DNA from: Sphingobacterium multivorum
GTDB taxonomy: Bacteria > Bacteroidota > Bacteroidia > Sphingobacteriales > Sphingobacteriaceae
DNA length: 64,000 nt
Direction of reading: 5' to 3'
Assembly (NCBI RefSeq): GCF_900457465.1
Contig: NZ_UAUU01000002.1
Span: 1 to 64,000, forward strand
The notes beneath the pieces were generated by a model. The model was not told where the DNA came from. It did not search any database and saw nothing but the letters and a program-made list of their open reading frames with translations. The translations under genes were made by a program, and so were the position numbers. Shown here one piece after another: positions 1 through 10,725 of the stretch. Numbering within the stretch: position 1 is the stretch's first letter; every line of letters begins with the position of its first letter.

Positions 1-54
1 AAATTAGAAATGAAAGAGCTCATCGAAGCCGCTAAAAAACCTTACAAAGGGTAA
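1..54 (+). CDS. C-terminal end of an unidentified protein
   Basis: The first frame is open from the window edge to a TAA at 52-54 and encodes a 17-residue lysine-rich tail ending AAKKPYKG. The start and the rest of the gene lie outside the window, so no function can be given. That it is a real gene end is supported by the strong terminator hairpin that begins directly after the stop codon. Confidence 0.55.
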   Translation, partial: KLEMKELIEAAKKPYKG

Positions 55-98
55 AAAAAGGGGGCGTCCAAAAAGATCGGACAGCCCCTTTTTTTTTA
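55..98 (+). terminator. Rho-independent terminator
   Basis: A hairpin with arms GGGGCGTCC and GGACaGCCCC (one bulge) is followed by nine T residues. It sits immediately after the stop codon at 52-54 and is preceded by an A-run, so it may also work on the opposite strand. Confidence 0.8.
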
Positions 99-280
99 AT
101 ATCCAGCCAACTATAATCCAACCAACTCCCGAGCCTAAAAGAAGAATTTTTATGGGCTTTAAGGCTTTCTTTATATTGTGGATCGGATGAATCCGCCGAA
201 ATGAGCCATACAGCACATAAATTTGAGCTATCAGCAAAAATAGATCTTTCTCAGCAGTCTTATCTTTGTTGTTATACAAT

Positions 281-1412
281 ATGCAGATGGCAACAAGAAA
301 CAACAGGAAGAAGTGGCTTCTATTTTTGAAAAGAACAATCTTAGGACTGGCAGTTCTCATCGCTCTTATCGGACTATATATGATGCATCCACAATTCGGC
401 AAAAGACCCTCGGGTGAAAGACTTCAACGCATACAGCTATCGAAACAGTTTAAAGGAGGAAAATTCCAGAATAGCAGCCCTACACCACAGCTCACGCAGC
501 CCTGGACGGTCGCCCTATACGATTACTTTTTTAAACGCTCGAACGAAACAAGTCCCAGACACACTATACCAACAGTGGATATCGACTGGGAAAAGTTGTT
601 ACGTCAGTCGCATGGCCTTGTTTGGTTTGGTCATTCTTCCTATTTCCTTCGTCTCGATGGTAAGAACATACTCGTCGATCCAGTCCTTAGCGGCAGTGCT
701 TCGCCTATCCCAGGAAGTGTAAAAGCGTTTAAGGGAGCCGATGTCTCTACCGTATCTGCCCTACCGCCGATTGACTATCTATTCATATCACATGACCATT
801 ATGATCACATGGATTACAAGACGTTAAAGGCACTACAACCCCGGGTTGGAAAAGTCATTGTTGGTCTTGGTGTTGGCTCCCATCTTGAATATTGGGGATA
901 TCGTCCTGAACAGATCATCGAAAAAGATTGGTGGGACGAAATCAACTTGGGTGATGGTTTCAGTGTAACAGTTGCACCCGCCAGACATTTTTTGAGGCCG
1001 CAGCATATTTTCTGCCAATACATTATGGGCATCCTATGCGCTCCAGACACCTTCCATGCGGCTCTATTTAGGCGGGGACAGCGGTTACGATAACCACTTC
1101 AAAGAGATAGGTAATCAATTGGGTCCTTTTGACCTGGCTATATTGGAAAATGGTCAATATGACCTTAGCTGGAAACATATACACATGATGCCAGAGGAGG
1201 TTGTCCAAGCGGCACATGATCTCAAAGCCACCTTGCTATTTCCGGTTCATTCGTCCAAGTTTGTATTGGCCAATCATGCCTGGAATGAACCTTTAGAACG
1301 TATTTCCAAGGAAGCAATACGACAACAACAGCCCTTGCTTACCCCCATGATCGGCCAGGTCATCGACCTCGATCAGCCCCCTTTAACACCTAGTTATTGG
1401 TGGCGGAAATAG
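281..1412 (+). pseudogene. MBL-fold metallo-hydrolase (RomA/UlaG-like), frameshifted
   Basis: This encodes a membrane-anchored metallo-beta-lactamase-fold hydrolase of unknown substrate. Residues 10-35 form an N-terminal membrane segment, followed by the family signature HPQFGKRPSGERL and the metal-binding motif HDHYDH. The frame ends prematurely at 1093, while a second frame already carries the expected continuation LWASYALQTP and GGDSGYD and runs to 1412. The frames meet at 988-996, where the expected HFSGR motif should be; one extra base there breaks it. Removing one base gives a 376-residue protein of normal length. ATG at 281 or 287 is chosen over TTG at 266. The gene converges on the AraC gene with a 2-bp gap. 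Family assignment is firm; whether the shift is real or an error is open. Confidence 0.75.
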
Positions 1413-1414
1413 TT

Positions 1415-2224
1415 TTAAGCAACGGAATTGATAGTCGCTGGTGTTATGCCAAACTTCTCCTTGAAAGAGGCATAAAAATGAGAAAGGTTTTCAAAACCCA
1501 GATCAAGATAAAAATCTGCAGGTTTTTGCCGCTTATTTTCAATTAGATAATAAGCCTCAGAAAGACGTCTTTCTTGCAGCCATTTTCGGGGCGATGTCTG
1601 GAATATTTTCTCAAAATCACGTTTAAAGCTTGCTAAACTCCGCCCTGTTAGTTTCGCAAAGTTTTCTAAAGGTACATTGTACCGATAGTTTTTAACCATA
1701 AACTGCTCGAGATCAATTTTATGCGGCTCTGAAAAGTCAAAAAGCAGGTCTTTTAACTGTGGATAACTTTCCAACAACAAGGTGATCAACTCGTAGATCT
1801 TTATGTTTTCCATCTGCGGACTTACTCGGTCGATGGCTTCTGCATAAGGGGTCAATGACTCAAAATAACTTTTTATAAACAGGTTACTTTCCAGTACAAC
1901 ATTGGACTCACCCTGATACTTTTTGTCTGAACTGAGGTGATGATCCATTGCGTATTGCTTCAGTCGATCCGCTTGCAACAAGACGGAAACAGATTTATAG
2001 ACATTATTTTCTGCAGGATATTTAAAAGCTTTGGCCAATTGGTTTCTACGGGCAACCACAATCTGCCCTTCTGTTGCTACCAATTTTCCTTTTTGATGAT
2101 CCAGGTGCGTTTCGCCAGACATCTGGAAAAAGACCACATGTTCGGAAATAAACTGTTCATGCCCAAATGCTTTCTCGACATAACAGGAATACAAAAAGGC
2201 ATTCCCAAAATCTCTCTCTTCCAT
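1415..2224 (-). CDS. AraC family transcriptional regulator
   Basis: A 269-residue regulator with an N-terminal cupin-like sensing region (about residues 10-150) and a C-terminal AraC double helix-turn-helix (about 165-269). The second helix-turn-helix carries the typical DLGFENLSHFYASFKEKFG pattern followed by TPA. Such proteins bind DNA and regulate nearby or distant genes in response to a small ligand; the ligand is not evident. I start at the ATG at 2224 rather than the TTG two codons upstream. It is convergent with the MBL-fold gene and about 335 bp from the divergent GH29 gene, which makes that GH29 gene a possible but unproven target. Confidence 0.85.
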   Translation of the reverse strand: MEERDFGNAFLYSCYVEKAFGHEQFISEHVVFFQMSGETHLDHQKGKLVATEGQIVVARRNQLAKAFKYPAENNVYKSVSVLLQADRLKQYAMDHHLSSDKKYQGESNVVLESNLFIKSYFESLTPYAEAIDRVSPQMENIKIYELITLLLESYPQLKDLLFDFSEPHKIDLEQFMVKNYRYNVPLENFAKLTGRSLASFKRDFEKIFQTSPRKWLQERRLSEAYYLIENKRQKPADFYLDLGFENLSHFYASFKEKFGITPATINSVA

Positions 2225-2558
2225 GCTCAATACGATTTATTTTAAACGGCTATGCGACTATGGGTACCAATCGCTAAAATCAGTCCCAGTCTAAAGGTAG
2301 CAAATATCTCATACCTTTTGCAAAGTCTAGTTGTCCAAAAGCTCAAAATATATTTGCCGCACAGCTCAAATCAAATCGCAAAAAATGCCACACAGAAATC
2401 CACCAATTTTAATAAAGCCTGCGGTTCAATCAAGACACTTCTCGTCCATAAAAATTTGTATTTCATTACGAAACCATTCGGACTGATTACTATTTCTTCC
2501 ATTAGGCTTAAATAACACAAACATGGCCTACCTTTACAGCATAACAACTTCATAAATT
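2225..2558. other. Intergenic region between divergent AraC and GH29 genes
   Basis: Short open frames exist here on both strands but none has family features or a convincing start. The stretch lies between two divergent genes, so it should hold both promoters; I could not pick out a clear promoter or operator by eye. Confidence 0.5.
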
Positions 2559-3953
2559 ATGTCCAAAATTTCACATGCTCTACTTTACTGCCTATCTTTT
2601 CTTTTACTGGGCAACACGCTATTTGCACAATCCGTTTTTTCAAAGAAGGTCCTCGAACAGAGTCAGCTCGACTTTGTCAATCTTGGATTCGGTATGTTCA
2701 TCCATTATGGCATGCCGACGTTTATGGAACAAGATTGGTCGGATCCCAATGCCGCACTTGAACTGTTCAAATCGCCAAAGCTCAATGCAGTTCAATGGGC
2801 GAAGGCGGCCAAATCGGCCGACATGACCTATGGTTGCCTAACCACCAAACATCACAGTGGCTTTCCGATCTGGAATACCAAAACAACAGATTATAATGTA
2901 ATAAATACGCCTTTACATCGTGATGTTGTTAAAGAATTTACGGATGCTTTCCGTAAAAATGGTTTGCGTGTTATGCTGTATTATTCCATTCTGGATATGC
3001 ATCAAGGTATACGTCCACATACCATTACCAAAGCACACATCCAATTGATCAAATATCAGCTGACGGAATTGTTGACCCAATACGGGGAAATCGACGCCTT
3101 GGTCATTGACGGATGGGATGCCCCTTGGTCGCGTATTTCGTACGATGATGTTCCTTTCGACGACATCTATTATCTTGTCAACCGAAATGTTTGTTGATGG
3201 ATCTCAATTCAGCAAAATACCCAGGTGATGCGTTGTTTTACACCGATATTAAATCCTATGAACAAGGTGCGGGTCAATTTATTTCTAAGGAGCACAACAA
3301 ACTTCCGGCAATGGCCTGTCTTCCTTTACAACAAAATTGGTTCTGGAAAACATCATTTCCGAACACCCCAGTTAAAAACGTCAATGAATTGGTCGAGAAA
3401 TTTGTCATTCCGTACAACAACGCGTATTGCAACTTTATGCTGAATGTAGCACCAAATAGTGATGGTCTGATGGATCAAAATGCACTTGATGCACTGAAGA
3501 CAATCGGTACATTATACAAAAATAAACCCAACTACATTACCAAGTTATCAGGCACCAATAGTCGACCACAATATGGCCAAACAAGTACCTTCATACAGTA
3601 GCTGGAGCGAAGATATGAACATTATGGATTTTGCCAACGACGATAACTTTGGCAGTGCCTGGGTCTCCAATCCGGCAGTCAAAGGTGAAGTATGGTATGA
3701 AGTGGATTTTGAACGTAGTAAACCTTTCAATAGTGTTGTTATTACCGAAGGAAAAGACAATCCTTCACAGTATAACTTATCCTATCTGAAAGATGGAAAA
3801 TGGCACCCTATCGAGGTTACAGCGGTACAACAGGGCCGCATCAAGATCTTCCGCTTTGATGAAGTACTGGGACAAAAATTACGCTTTAGCATCAAACCTG
3901 AAAAAGGCCATGCGGTCGTAAACGAGATTGGCGTTTACCAAGAAAGACGTTAA
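2559..3953 (+). pseudogene. GH29 alpha-L-fucosidase with C-terminal F5/8-type domain, broken by two frameshifts
   Basis: The product would be a secreted fucosidase releasing L-fucose from glycans. A signal peptide (residues 1-23, ending LFAQ) is followed by GH29 signatures: GFGMFIHYG, TTKHHSGF and the nucleophile region ALVIDGWD. The C-terminal 110 residues resemble a discoidin/F5-8C beta-sandwich (NDDNFGSAW, WYEVDFE). The frame breaks twice. Near 3178, the expected SLQP-type linker between YYLV and QPKCLLMDLN is missing, implying a deletion of several bases. Near 3551, one extra base separates ITKLS from APIVDHN. The first lesion cannot be mended by a single homopolymer change, so this gene is probably a true pseudogene. 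It converges on the first SusD/SusC pair, which might have imported fucosylated oligosaccharides (inference). Confidence 0.8.
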
Positions 3954-4000
3954 CAAGCCAAAAAACTTTCATCACACTAAACAATACACCCTTAGTAGTA

Positions 4001-4036
4001 AAAAGAGGCTCCTTGCAATGCAAGGAGCCTTCTTTT
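4001..4036. terminator. Bidirectional terminator between GH29 and SusD genes
   Basis: A near-perfect inverted repeat (arms containing GGCTCCTTGCA and TGCAAGGAGCC) is flanked by an A-run on the left and TCTTTT on the right. It lies between the convergent GH29 and SusD genes and can serve both strands. Confidence 0.85.
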
Positions 4037-4059
4037 ATGGGGACTAATAAGTTAAATTC

Positions 4060-5826
4060 CTATTTACTCCAACCTGGGTTTTGTGTCAGATTTCCGTTCA
4101 GCACAATCGCTGCAGACGGAATTGGGTAAAGGTATTGCTTGTTGTTGTCATCCCAAGTACGCTTCACAGCTTTAAACCATTCCAGGTGATTGTCCGAAGT
4201 CATTGTCTGGAAATTGGTACTTTTACCCCCTATAGCCACCTTGGCTACTCCTGCAGGAACAGTTATCGAAGGAGCTGATTTACTTCCATCATAGTACACA
4301 ACATCTGGAGTTCCATTGTGGTCGATATCAATCAGCTTATCTAAAGCAGGGATATAAATTCCCGTCCAAGGCAAATTTGCCATAAGCGGTCCAAGTTTCC
4401 ATCGCTTCAAATCATTGAAACGGAAACCCTCCAGGGCTAATTCCACCTGTCTTTCACGACGTATTTCTAAAAGCACGGGGCTATTGACTTCGGGGAAGAA
4501 TGTGTTTTTCAAGTAGGTATCCACTTTGGTTGGCAGTGTATTCGTTCCACTTGTTATTCCAGCCCTTGAACGTAATGCTCCAATAGTTTTCGACCAATCC
4601 GCATCATTGAAAGTACCTAGTTCCTGTTTCGCTTCAGCATAGTTTAATAATATTTCCGCATAACGCATTAAAGGAACCGCATTGGTATTGTAACCGCCAT
4701 TGTCATAATAGGGATCGTCTAGAGTATACTTGATCGGTTGATACCCCGTATAAGTAAAACTTGCAAAATTTGGGGGAGCAGGCTGTCCATTACGGGAATA
4801 TCCTGGCGTCCGGATCAACTGCGCCAAGCGCAAGTCGCGATTTTGACACTCCTCATAGAATTCCTCAGTCTGAAAGTTCGGTCTATCCGTATAAGGAGTA
4901 CCGTCAACATTCAAAAAACTATTGATAAAAGGCCTTACCAAACTTAAACGTGGACCGTAGGTTGCAGATGTCCACCACCAGTTGGCGTCGTTCAAAAGCG
5001 CAAGATCTTTACTGAAAGTTACGGCCAACATAACCTCTTTTGTCACTGGCGTATTACTGATAAACAACTGTCGCTGTGATATTTTAGGGTCTGCGGAGAT
5101 ATTAAGCCCATAAGGACCATTTTCCATTAAAATCTTGCCAGCGTCTACCGCCATCTGGAAAAATACTTCCGGCTGTGTAGCCAAATTGAGCTTTTGGTAT
5201 TTACGAAATGTTCCTTCGAACAGCGCAATTCGGGTCTTCAAACCCAGTGCTGTCCATTTATTAACCGTACTACCGTCGCCCGCCGTATTTGTGATATTGG
5301 CGTAGGCAAAGTCCAGATCTTCCATGATGTGTTTCATGACCACTTCGCGCGAATCCCGTGGTGCTTTAAGAATATCCGTCTCATCAACCGCCAAAGGGTG
5401 ATCTACCCAAGGCACATCGCCAAAACGAACTACTTTCTCATAATAGAACCAAGCTCTGAAAAAGCGGGCTAAGCCGATATAATTATTTTTGATGGCATCG
5501 CTCAATTTGGGACTATTACATTTAGCTATCAATTGGTTGATATTACGCAGGGTAGTCCAGGACCACCCCGAACTGATCTCAGCACTGTAAGCGCCGCCGA
5601 CCATAAAATCATTGAGGTTATTTACGGCCGAATAGTCAGCCATAGCGTCACCTTTATAAGCGTCACTACCAGAGGTAATATTCCGATAGAATGAGTTGCT
5701 GTAATTTTTTAATCCACTTTCGCTCCCGAAAATATCCTCCTCGGTGGCACCTGCCTTCGGCAGCTCGTTTAGTTCACAGGAGGAGAACAAAAGCGCAACA
5801 ATAGGTATATAAAATAATTTTTTCAT
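4060..5826 (-). CDS. RagB/SusD family nutrient uptake outer membrane lipoprotein
   Basis: A 588-residue surface lipoprotein that caps the partner SusC pore and binds the nutrient, usually a glycan. A lipoprotein signal ends in the lipobox FSSC with Cys17. The SusD fold is shown by the TPR-like helices with ARFFRAWFYYEKVVRFGDVP, and by the C-terminal ALEGFRFNDLKRW and YPIP signatures. It lies 12 bp downstream of the SusC gene and is co-transcribed with it. Length is typical. The substrate is not predictable from sequence; the neighbouring broken GH29 gene hints at fucose-containing glycans, which is inference only. Confidence 0.95.
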   Translation of the reverse strand: MKKLFYIPIVALLFSSCELNELPKAGATEEDIFGSESGLKNYSNSFYRNITSGSDAYKGDAMADYSAVNNLNDFMVGGAYSAEISSGWSWTTLRNINQLIAKCNSPKLSDAIKNNYIGLARFFRAWFYYEKVVRFGDVPWVDHPLAVDETDILKAPRDSREVVMKHIMEDLDFAYANITNTAGDGSTVNKWTALGLKTRIALFEGTFRKYQKLNLATQPEVFFQMAVDAGKILMENGPYGLNISADPKISQRQLFISNTPVTKEVMLAVTFSKDLALLNDANWWWTSATYGPRLSLVRPFINSFLNVDGTPYTDRPNFQTEEFYEECQNRDLRLAQLIRTPGYSRNGQPAPPNFASFTYTGYQPIKYTLDDPYYDNGGYNTNAVPLMRYAEILLNYAEAKQELGTFNDADWSKTIGALRSRAGITSGTNTLPTKVDTYLKNTFFPEVNSPVLLEIRRERQVELALEGFRFNDLKRWKLGPLMANLPWTGIYIPALDKLIDIDHNGTPDVVYYDGSKSAPSITVPAGVAKVAIGGKSTNFQTMTSDNHLEWFKAVKRTWDDNNKQYLYPIPSAAIVLNGNLTQNPGWSK

Positions 5827-5838
5827 GATAATAAAAAA

Positions 5839-8800
5839 CTATAAGCCAATAGATAAATTAAAACTAACACTCTTCATAATCGGATAGTTAAATCCGTCGC
5901 CAGAACCCGTTCCGATCTCCGGATCAGATTTGCCCAGATTACCGACATCGAGATCCTTCGTTTTTTTGTAAAGAGGCGACCAGGTCCATAAGTTTTCGCC
6001 CGAAAGTCCAGCCCGAAGACTACTGATTTTTAACCTGTTGGTTACAGATTTAGGAAAACTATATCCGATCTGTATATTTTTCATCCGTATATAGGCAACG
6101 TTCTGAAGATATCTTGTCTGTGGCGTTGTTTTGATAGATTCATTGTACCCAGCATAACGAGGAAAATAACCGTTTGGATTGTCTTCAGTCCAATAATTGT
6201 TGAGGTGCCATTCCGGCAAATTGTTGTAAGGTCGATTGTATTGTCCCCAAAAAATAGATTCATTGCTCGGGTACCAATTCTGTTTACCCACCCCCTGGAA
6301 GAAAGATGAGAAATAAATACCTTGCCAATCCAGATTAAGGTTAAAACTGTAGATATATCGTGGATCGGCATTACCGATTACAGTTCTGTCACCATGGCTA
6401 TAAATCGTATTATTTCCATAATCAATTACACCATCACCATTTAGATCCGCAAAACGTACGTCACCTGGATATATTGTACCATTGTTTGACGATTTGATCA
6501 ATTTTTGTTTTGCAGCACCATCAATTTCCGCCTGATTCTGAAATAAACCCTGTGTTACATAGCCCCATATTTCGCCGATGCGCTGACCTTCATAATACGA
6601 TCCATCTTTGATTAAACCCTCTTTATTTTCGTAACGGTCTATATTGGATCTATAATCAGCCAAAGTACCCCTTACGGACCAATTGAAAGGACTACCGTTC
6701 ACATCGAATCTATCCTTATAAGACAAGCTCACTTCAAAACCTTTTGTGGTCATGTCAGCATAGTTCCCTTTCGGCGACTCCGCACCAAAGATATCAGGCA
6801 AAGCTACACCTAAGGTATACATATTTAAGGTCTTGCGTTGATAGATATCGCCCGTAAAAGTCAGTTTTCCATTTAAAGACGATAGATCAAGACCTAAGTT
6901 TGCTGTGCGCGCTGTTTCCCAAGTTAAGTTATCCGGGATCACCTTAGGCACCGAAGTATATGCCGGCTTCTGTCCGTTCAATACCCGATCCATAATCTTG
7001 ATCTCGTAAATATCCAAATAGGAATACGGATCGACATTACCATTACCCAATGAGCCATAGGACGCTCTTAGCTTTAGATCAGAAAGTGCTCTTTTGTCCA
7101 CCTGGAAGAATGGCTCTTCAGAAATACGCCAGCCTACGGATGCGGAAGGGAATAGTCCCCATCGTTGGTTTGTCGGAAATTTGGACGAACCATCGTAGCG
7201 GCCATTGAATTCAAAAAGGTAACGGTCCTTGAAAATATAATTGGCACGCATAAATACCCCGACATTACGGTACTTGTTATATCCCGCTGTCGCTGTGGTA
7301 TTCTGCCCTACTGCGAGGTTGATATTTTCAACATCATCATTGAGTAGACCTGTTTTGGTAATATAGGTTGAATTGTAGGTACGCTGCTCATAATTGTATC
7401 CGAGCAAACCTTTAAAATAATGATCGCCAATTGTGCGTTCATATTCACTGTAGAGATTTCCAAACAAGTAACGGTAGCGTTGGTCTACTTGATAAATATT
7501 GTCGTTCATACTTGTTTCCAACCGCAACATCTTTCCCTCCTGTGTGCTATACGGAACAGGTACACGGACTCTTACCGAATTAAAATCGCGATTTCTAAAA
7601 GTCAGATCCCCTTTAACGCGGAACGTGTTGTTGAAAAACTTAGTCTCGAAAGAAGTTGTGTTGCGGAGATCCTGATTTGCCGTATTCGTACCATTTTTAC
7701 CGTAGATAAAATCCCCTACTGTATAGGCTGCAGAGAAGCTCATAGATCCATCAGGGTTAAAGATCGGCGAAGAAGGGTGTCCCTCATCGGCAATATTGCG
7801 CCAGATATTTCCACCTTCGCCAGCAGTCGATGGGTCTCTGTATTTGGCATAATTAAAATCGATGTTATTGCTTATCCGTAACCAGTCGGTGACCTGAAGT
7901 CCCGCTTTTGCACGTGTATTATAGGTCTTATATTTATCACTGTTGTAGCGGTACATGCCATTGTAGTCGTAAGCACGTCCAGAAATATAGTAATCCATTT
8001 TTTCTGAATTACCACTGATGGACAGGTTGTGATCCTGGACAAACGTATTGTCCTTGATCAACGTACCGTAATAATCTTCATTACCGTAGTATACATAATT
8101 ACCTTTATCGTCGACAGTGACCTGTTCGGTAATGCCCTGTTCTTTTCTTCTCTTAAATTCTTCCAGCCAATCTGTTGTAAAGATCTGTGTCTTGTTGAGC
8201 TTGCTCGGAATCGATGAATAATTGTTCCAGGCATTATAGGCTGTAAAGAAATGCGAAGCATATTCGTAACCATCTGTCACGAATTTAGGCAAGGTTACAG
8301 GTTTTTGAAAAGAGCCACTTCCTGAATAGTTGATCGAAGTTTTTCCGGACTTGGCACGTTTCGTTGTAACCAAAACTACCCCGAAGGTACCGCGGGAGCC
8401 GTAAATCGCAGATGAAGCCGCATCTTTGAGTGTAGTTACACTTTCAATATCATTGGGATTGATCGCCGAAAGGTCACCCTCGACACCATCAATAAGCACA
8501 AGTGCACTTCCACCCTGACCAATGGAAGTTGTCCCACGGATATTGAAACTTGGTGCACGATTGGGCTTACCATCTGCTGGGGTTACATTCAAGTTGGGAA
8601 TTACACCTTGGAGCATTTGGCTTGCATTACCCAGTACGCGTCCCTCAAAAGCTTCCGATCCCACTTGGTCTACTGCACCGGTAAGATTCACTTTTTTCTG
8701 CGTACCATAACCGACCACCACAACTTCCTCCAGTTCGGTATCTTTAGATTCCATGATGATATCGATCTGCCCTGCCGTCACGCTGACGATCTTTTCACTA

Positions 8801-9075
8801 TAGCCTATCCCTGTCAATTTGAGTCTTTGCCCTATAGTGGCTTCAATCGTGAACTGACCCGCTACATTCGTCGAGGTTGTTTTTTGGCTGGTTAAATTGG
8901 TAATGGTAATTCCGGACAAGGTTGTTCCGTTTTTGTCTTTTACCACCCCTTTTACGGTAGACTGAGCTGCAACACCGTGCGTCTCTTTGGTCAATTTAGC
9001 ATAATCACGCTCTACATTAGCCCAAGTTGGGTATGAGAGACCCAATGCCATACTGATTAGTAATGTTTTCTGCAT
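5839..9075 (-). CDS. SusC/RagA family TonB-linked outer membrane protein
   Basis: A 1,078-residue TonB-dependent transporter. The N-terminus has a signal peptide and a carboxypeptidase-like regulatory domain (about residues 40-110, VKGVVKDKNGTTLSGI). Next come the TonB-box-like stretch EEVVVVGYGT, the plug domain (about 130-240, containing DAASSAIYGSRG) and a 22-strand-type barrel to the C-terminus. It forms the channel partner of the SusD protein encoded immediately downstream. No sigma/anti-sigma pair or hybrid two-component system lies beside it, so control is not visible here. The gene is intact over more than 3.2 kb, in contrast to the frameshifted SusC gene at 57.6-60.8 kb. Confidence 0.95.
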   Translation of the reverse strand: MQKTLLISMALGLSYPTWANVERDYAKLTKETHGVAAQSTVKGVVKDKNGTTLSGITITNLTSQKTTSTNVAGQFTIEATIGQRLKLTGIGYSEKIVSVTAGQIDIIMESKDTELEEVVVVGYGTQKKVNLTGAVDQVGSEAFEGRVLGNASQMLQGVIPNLNVTPADGKPNRAPSFNIRGTTSIGQGGSALVLIDGVEGDLSAINPNDIESVTTLKDAASSAIYGSRGTFGVVLVTTKRAKSGKTSINYSGSGSFQKPVTLPKFVTDGYEYASHFFTAYNAWNNYSSIPSKLNKTQIFTTDWLEEFKRRKEQGITEQVTVDDKGNYVYYGNEDYYGTLIKDNTFVQDHNLSISGNSEKMDYYISGRAYDYNGMYRYNSDKYKTYNTRAKAGLQVTDWLRISNNIDFNYAKYRDPSTAGEGGNIWRNIADEGHPSSPIFNPDGSMSFSAAYTVGDFIYGKNGTNTANQDLRNTTSFETKFFNNTFRVKGDLTFRNRDFNSVRVRVPVPYSTQEGKMLRLETSMNDNIYQVDQRYRYLFGNLYSEYERTIGDHYFKGLLGYNYEQRTYNSTYITKTGLLNDDVENINLAVGQNTTATAGYNKYRNVGVFMRANYIFKDRYLFEFNGRYDGSSKFPTNQRWGLFPSASVGWRISEEPFFQVDKRALSDLKLRASYGSLGNGNVDPYSYLDIYEIKIMDRVLNGQKPAYTSVPKVIPDNLTWETARTANLGLDLSSLNGKLTFTGDIYQRKTLNMYTLGVALPDIFGAESPKGNYADMTTKGFEVSLSYKDRFDVNGSPFNWSVRGTLADYRSNIDRYENKEGLIKDGSYYEGQRIGEIWGYVTQGLFQNQAEIDGAAKQKLIKSSNNGTIYPGDVRFADLNGDGVIDYGNNTIYSHGDRTVIGNADPRYIYSFNLNLDWQGIYFSSFFQGVGKQNWYPSNESIFWGQYNRPYNNLPEWHLNNYWTEDNPNGYFPRYAGYNESIKTTPQTRYLQNVAYIRMKNIQIGYSFPKSVTNRLKISSLRAGLSGENLWTWSPLYKKTKDLDVGNLGKSDPEIGTGSGDGFNYPIMKSVSFNLSIGL

Positions 9076-9594
9076 CTTTAGTCTAGTTTAGAATTTTGCA
9101 TCAAAGTTGACGCTTTGACTTGGTTTATAATTAACCGTAATGTTAACAAATATTTAATTAACATCAAAAACATCAACGACTAAACAGGTTTTGCAGGTAG
9201 ATATTTAATAGAAAAAAAACTTTTATATAACATAAATCATAAGAACAAGTATTGACACACTTAAAAGTTAATCTATTCAATTCAAAAACCTAAAGTCCCA
9301 TTTTTCATAATCCAGAAATACGCTAATTGACCGCGAAGGGCAACAGATCATATTCAATTAAATCCATCAAGCGGGATCGCATTAACGGTACTCAGCCTAT
9401 TTCCGCATTTTTCTTAGGGTCAAACCTACAAATTAATTCGTTTCGAGGTCTCTGTGTACGTATCGATAATAAATTTAAAAATCCTACCACCTGTCAGTTT
9501 TGCTAAGCAGCTGATTATACTTTCTAGCATAGCAATGCTCATCTGTTACTTTCCTTCCCGCCAAAGTGACCAATAGAAATAGCTCTAAGATAGG
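9076..9594. other. Non-coding region upstream of SusC
   Basis: No supportable gene lies in these roughly 520 bases. The part nearest 9075 should contain the promoter and leader of the SusC/SusD operon and is AT-rich, with runs such as TTAATTAAC. I found no riboswitch-like or repeated structure. Confidence 0.5.
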
Positions 9595-9647
9595 ATAACA
9601 AAAAGATGCTGCCTTGATAGTATATCAAGGCAGCATCTTTTTGTTAT
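9595..9647. terminator. Perfect 25-bp hairpin terminator
   Basis: Arms of 25 bases (9595-9619 and 9623-9647) are perfectly complementary around a 3-base loop; the core is GATGCTGCCTTGATA. A- and T-runs at the bases of the stem make it a terminator in both directions. It lies 20 bp beyond the stop of the alpha/beta hydrolase gene, which it most likely serves. Confidence 0.9.
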
Positions 9648-9666
9648 CGCTTTTTGTTGTATGCGC

Positions 9667-10491
9667 TTATTTTCCGCTAATAAAATCCAAAATATCCTTA
9701 TTAATGGTCTCCGCTTCTGTAGTAGGCATTCCATGTGGAAAACCGGGATAGGTAATTAAAGTACCATTTTGGACTAACTTAGCCGCTCTTCTACCCGTGA
9801 TATCAATCGGTACGATCTGATCATCTTCACCATGCAATACTAAGACAGGAATCTCGACTTTTTTAAGTTCTTCTGTAAAATCAGTTTCAGAGAACGCTTT
9901 GATACAATCATAGTGTGCCTTAATACCGCCCATCATCCCTTGCCGCCACCAGTTGTCCATCACGCCTTGCTGTACATTCGCTCCATCGCGGTTATAGCCA
10001 TAAAAAGCGAGGGTAAAATCTTGAAAATACTGTTGTCTGCGTGTTGCAGTATTCAATCTTATTTCGTCAAAAACCTCCATTGGTACACCATCGGGATTTG
10101 TAGCACTCTTAGCCATGGTCGGGGTAACCGCACTGATCAATACAGCTTTTGAAACCCGAGAAGTACCGTGATTGGTTATGTAGCGAACGACCTCGCCACC
10201 ACCTGTTGAGTGACCAATATGGATGGCATCTTTTAAATCCAATGCTTCTACCAATTGTGCAATATCCGACGCATAGGTATCCATCTCATTTCCCGTTGCC
10301 GTCTGTGTCGAGCGACCATGACCCCGGCGATCGTGTGCGATCACACGGTATCCTTTTTCGAGGAAGTACATCAACTGCGCGTCCCAATCGTCGCTGGATA
10401 AAGGCCAACCATGATGAAATACGATCGGTTGTCCTGTTCCCCAGTCCTTGTAATAAATTTCTGTTCCGTCTTGAACTTTGAATGTTGCCAT
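9667..10491 (-). CDS. Alpha/beta hydrolase (non-haem chloroperoxidase type)
   Basis: A 274-residue cytoplasmic alpha/beta hydrolase. The oxyanion-hole motif HHGWPLSSDDW, the nucleophile elbow GHSTGGGE, the acid in HGEDDQIVPID and the catalytic histidine in GFPHGM are all present and in the usual order. Proteins of this type are cofactor-free haloperoxidases or esterases; the true substrate is usually a carboxylic ester or lactone. There is no signal peptide. The gene stands alone with its own terminator, next to thiol-redox genes on the same strand, which makes a role in oxidative stress plausible but unproven. Confidence 0.92.
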   Translation of the reverse strand: MATFKVQDGTEIYYKDWGTGQPIVFHHGWPLSSDDWDAQLMYFLEKGYRVIAHDRRGHGRSTQTATGNEMDTYASDIAQLVEALDLKDAIHIGHSTGGGEVVRYITNHGTSRVSKAVLISAVTPTMAKSATNPDGVPMEVFDEIRLNTATRRQQYFQDFTLAFYGYNRDGANVQQGVMDNWWRQGMMGGIKAHYDCIKAFSETDFTEELKKVEIPVLVLHGEDDQIVPIDITGRRAAKLVQNGTLITYPGFPHGMPTTEAETINKDILDFISGK

Positions 10492-10725
10492 GATGAATAG
10501 TTTAAGAATTTTATTGTTTACATGATATGTTAATTGGATTGCAATTCATAGTCCAACAAACATATACAACTGTATTTAAGTATATTAAAAAATTAAAAGT
10601 CAATTTAAAAACAACGATATTTCGTTATTTATACAACAGATTCATTCGTTTTTACCATATGATCTATTATCCTGCAAGAGACTTCTCGTCGTGTGCTCAC
10701 CTGTGTTTAAATAGTATTCATATAT

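Noticed and set aside
4..402. Minus-strand 132-codon frame with membrane-like segments
   Set aside because: It overlaps the terminator at 55-98 and the well-supported N-terminus of the MBL-fold protein, and its only starts lie inside that gene. The part at 98-265 could be a remnant, but nothing identifies it.
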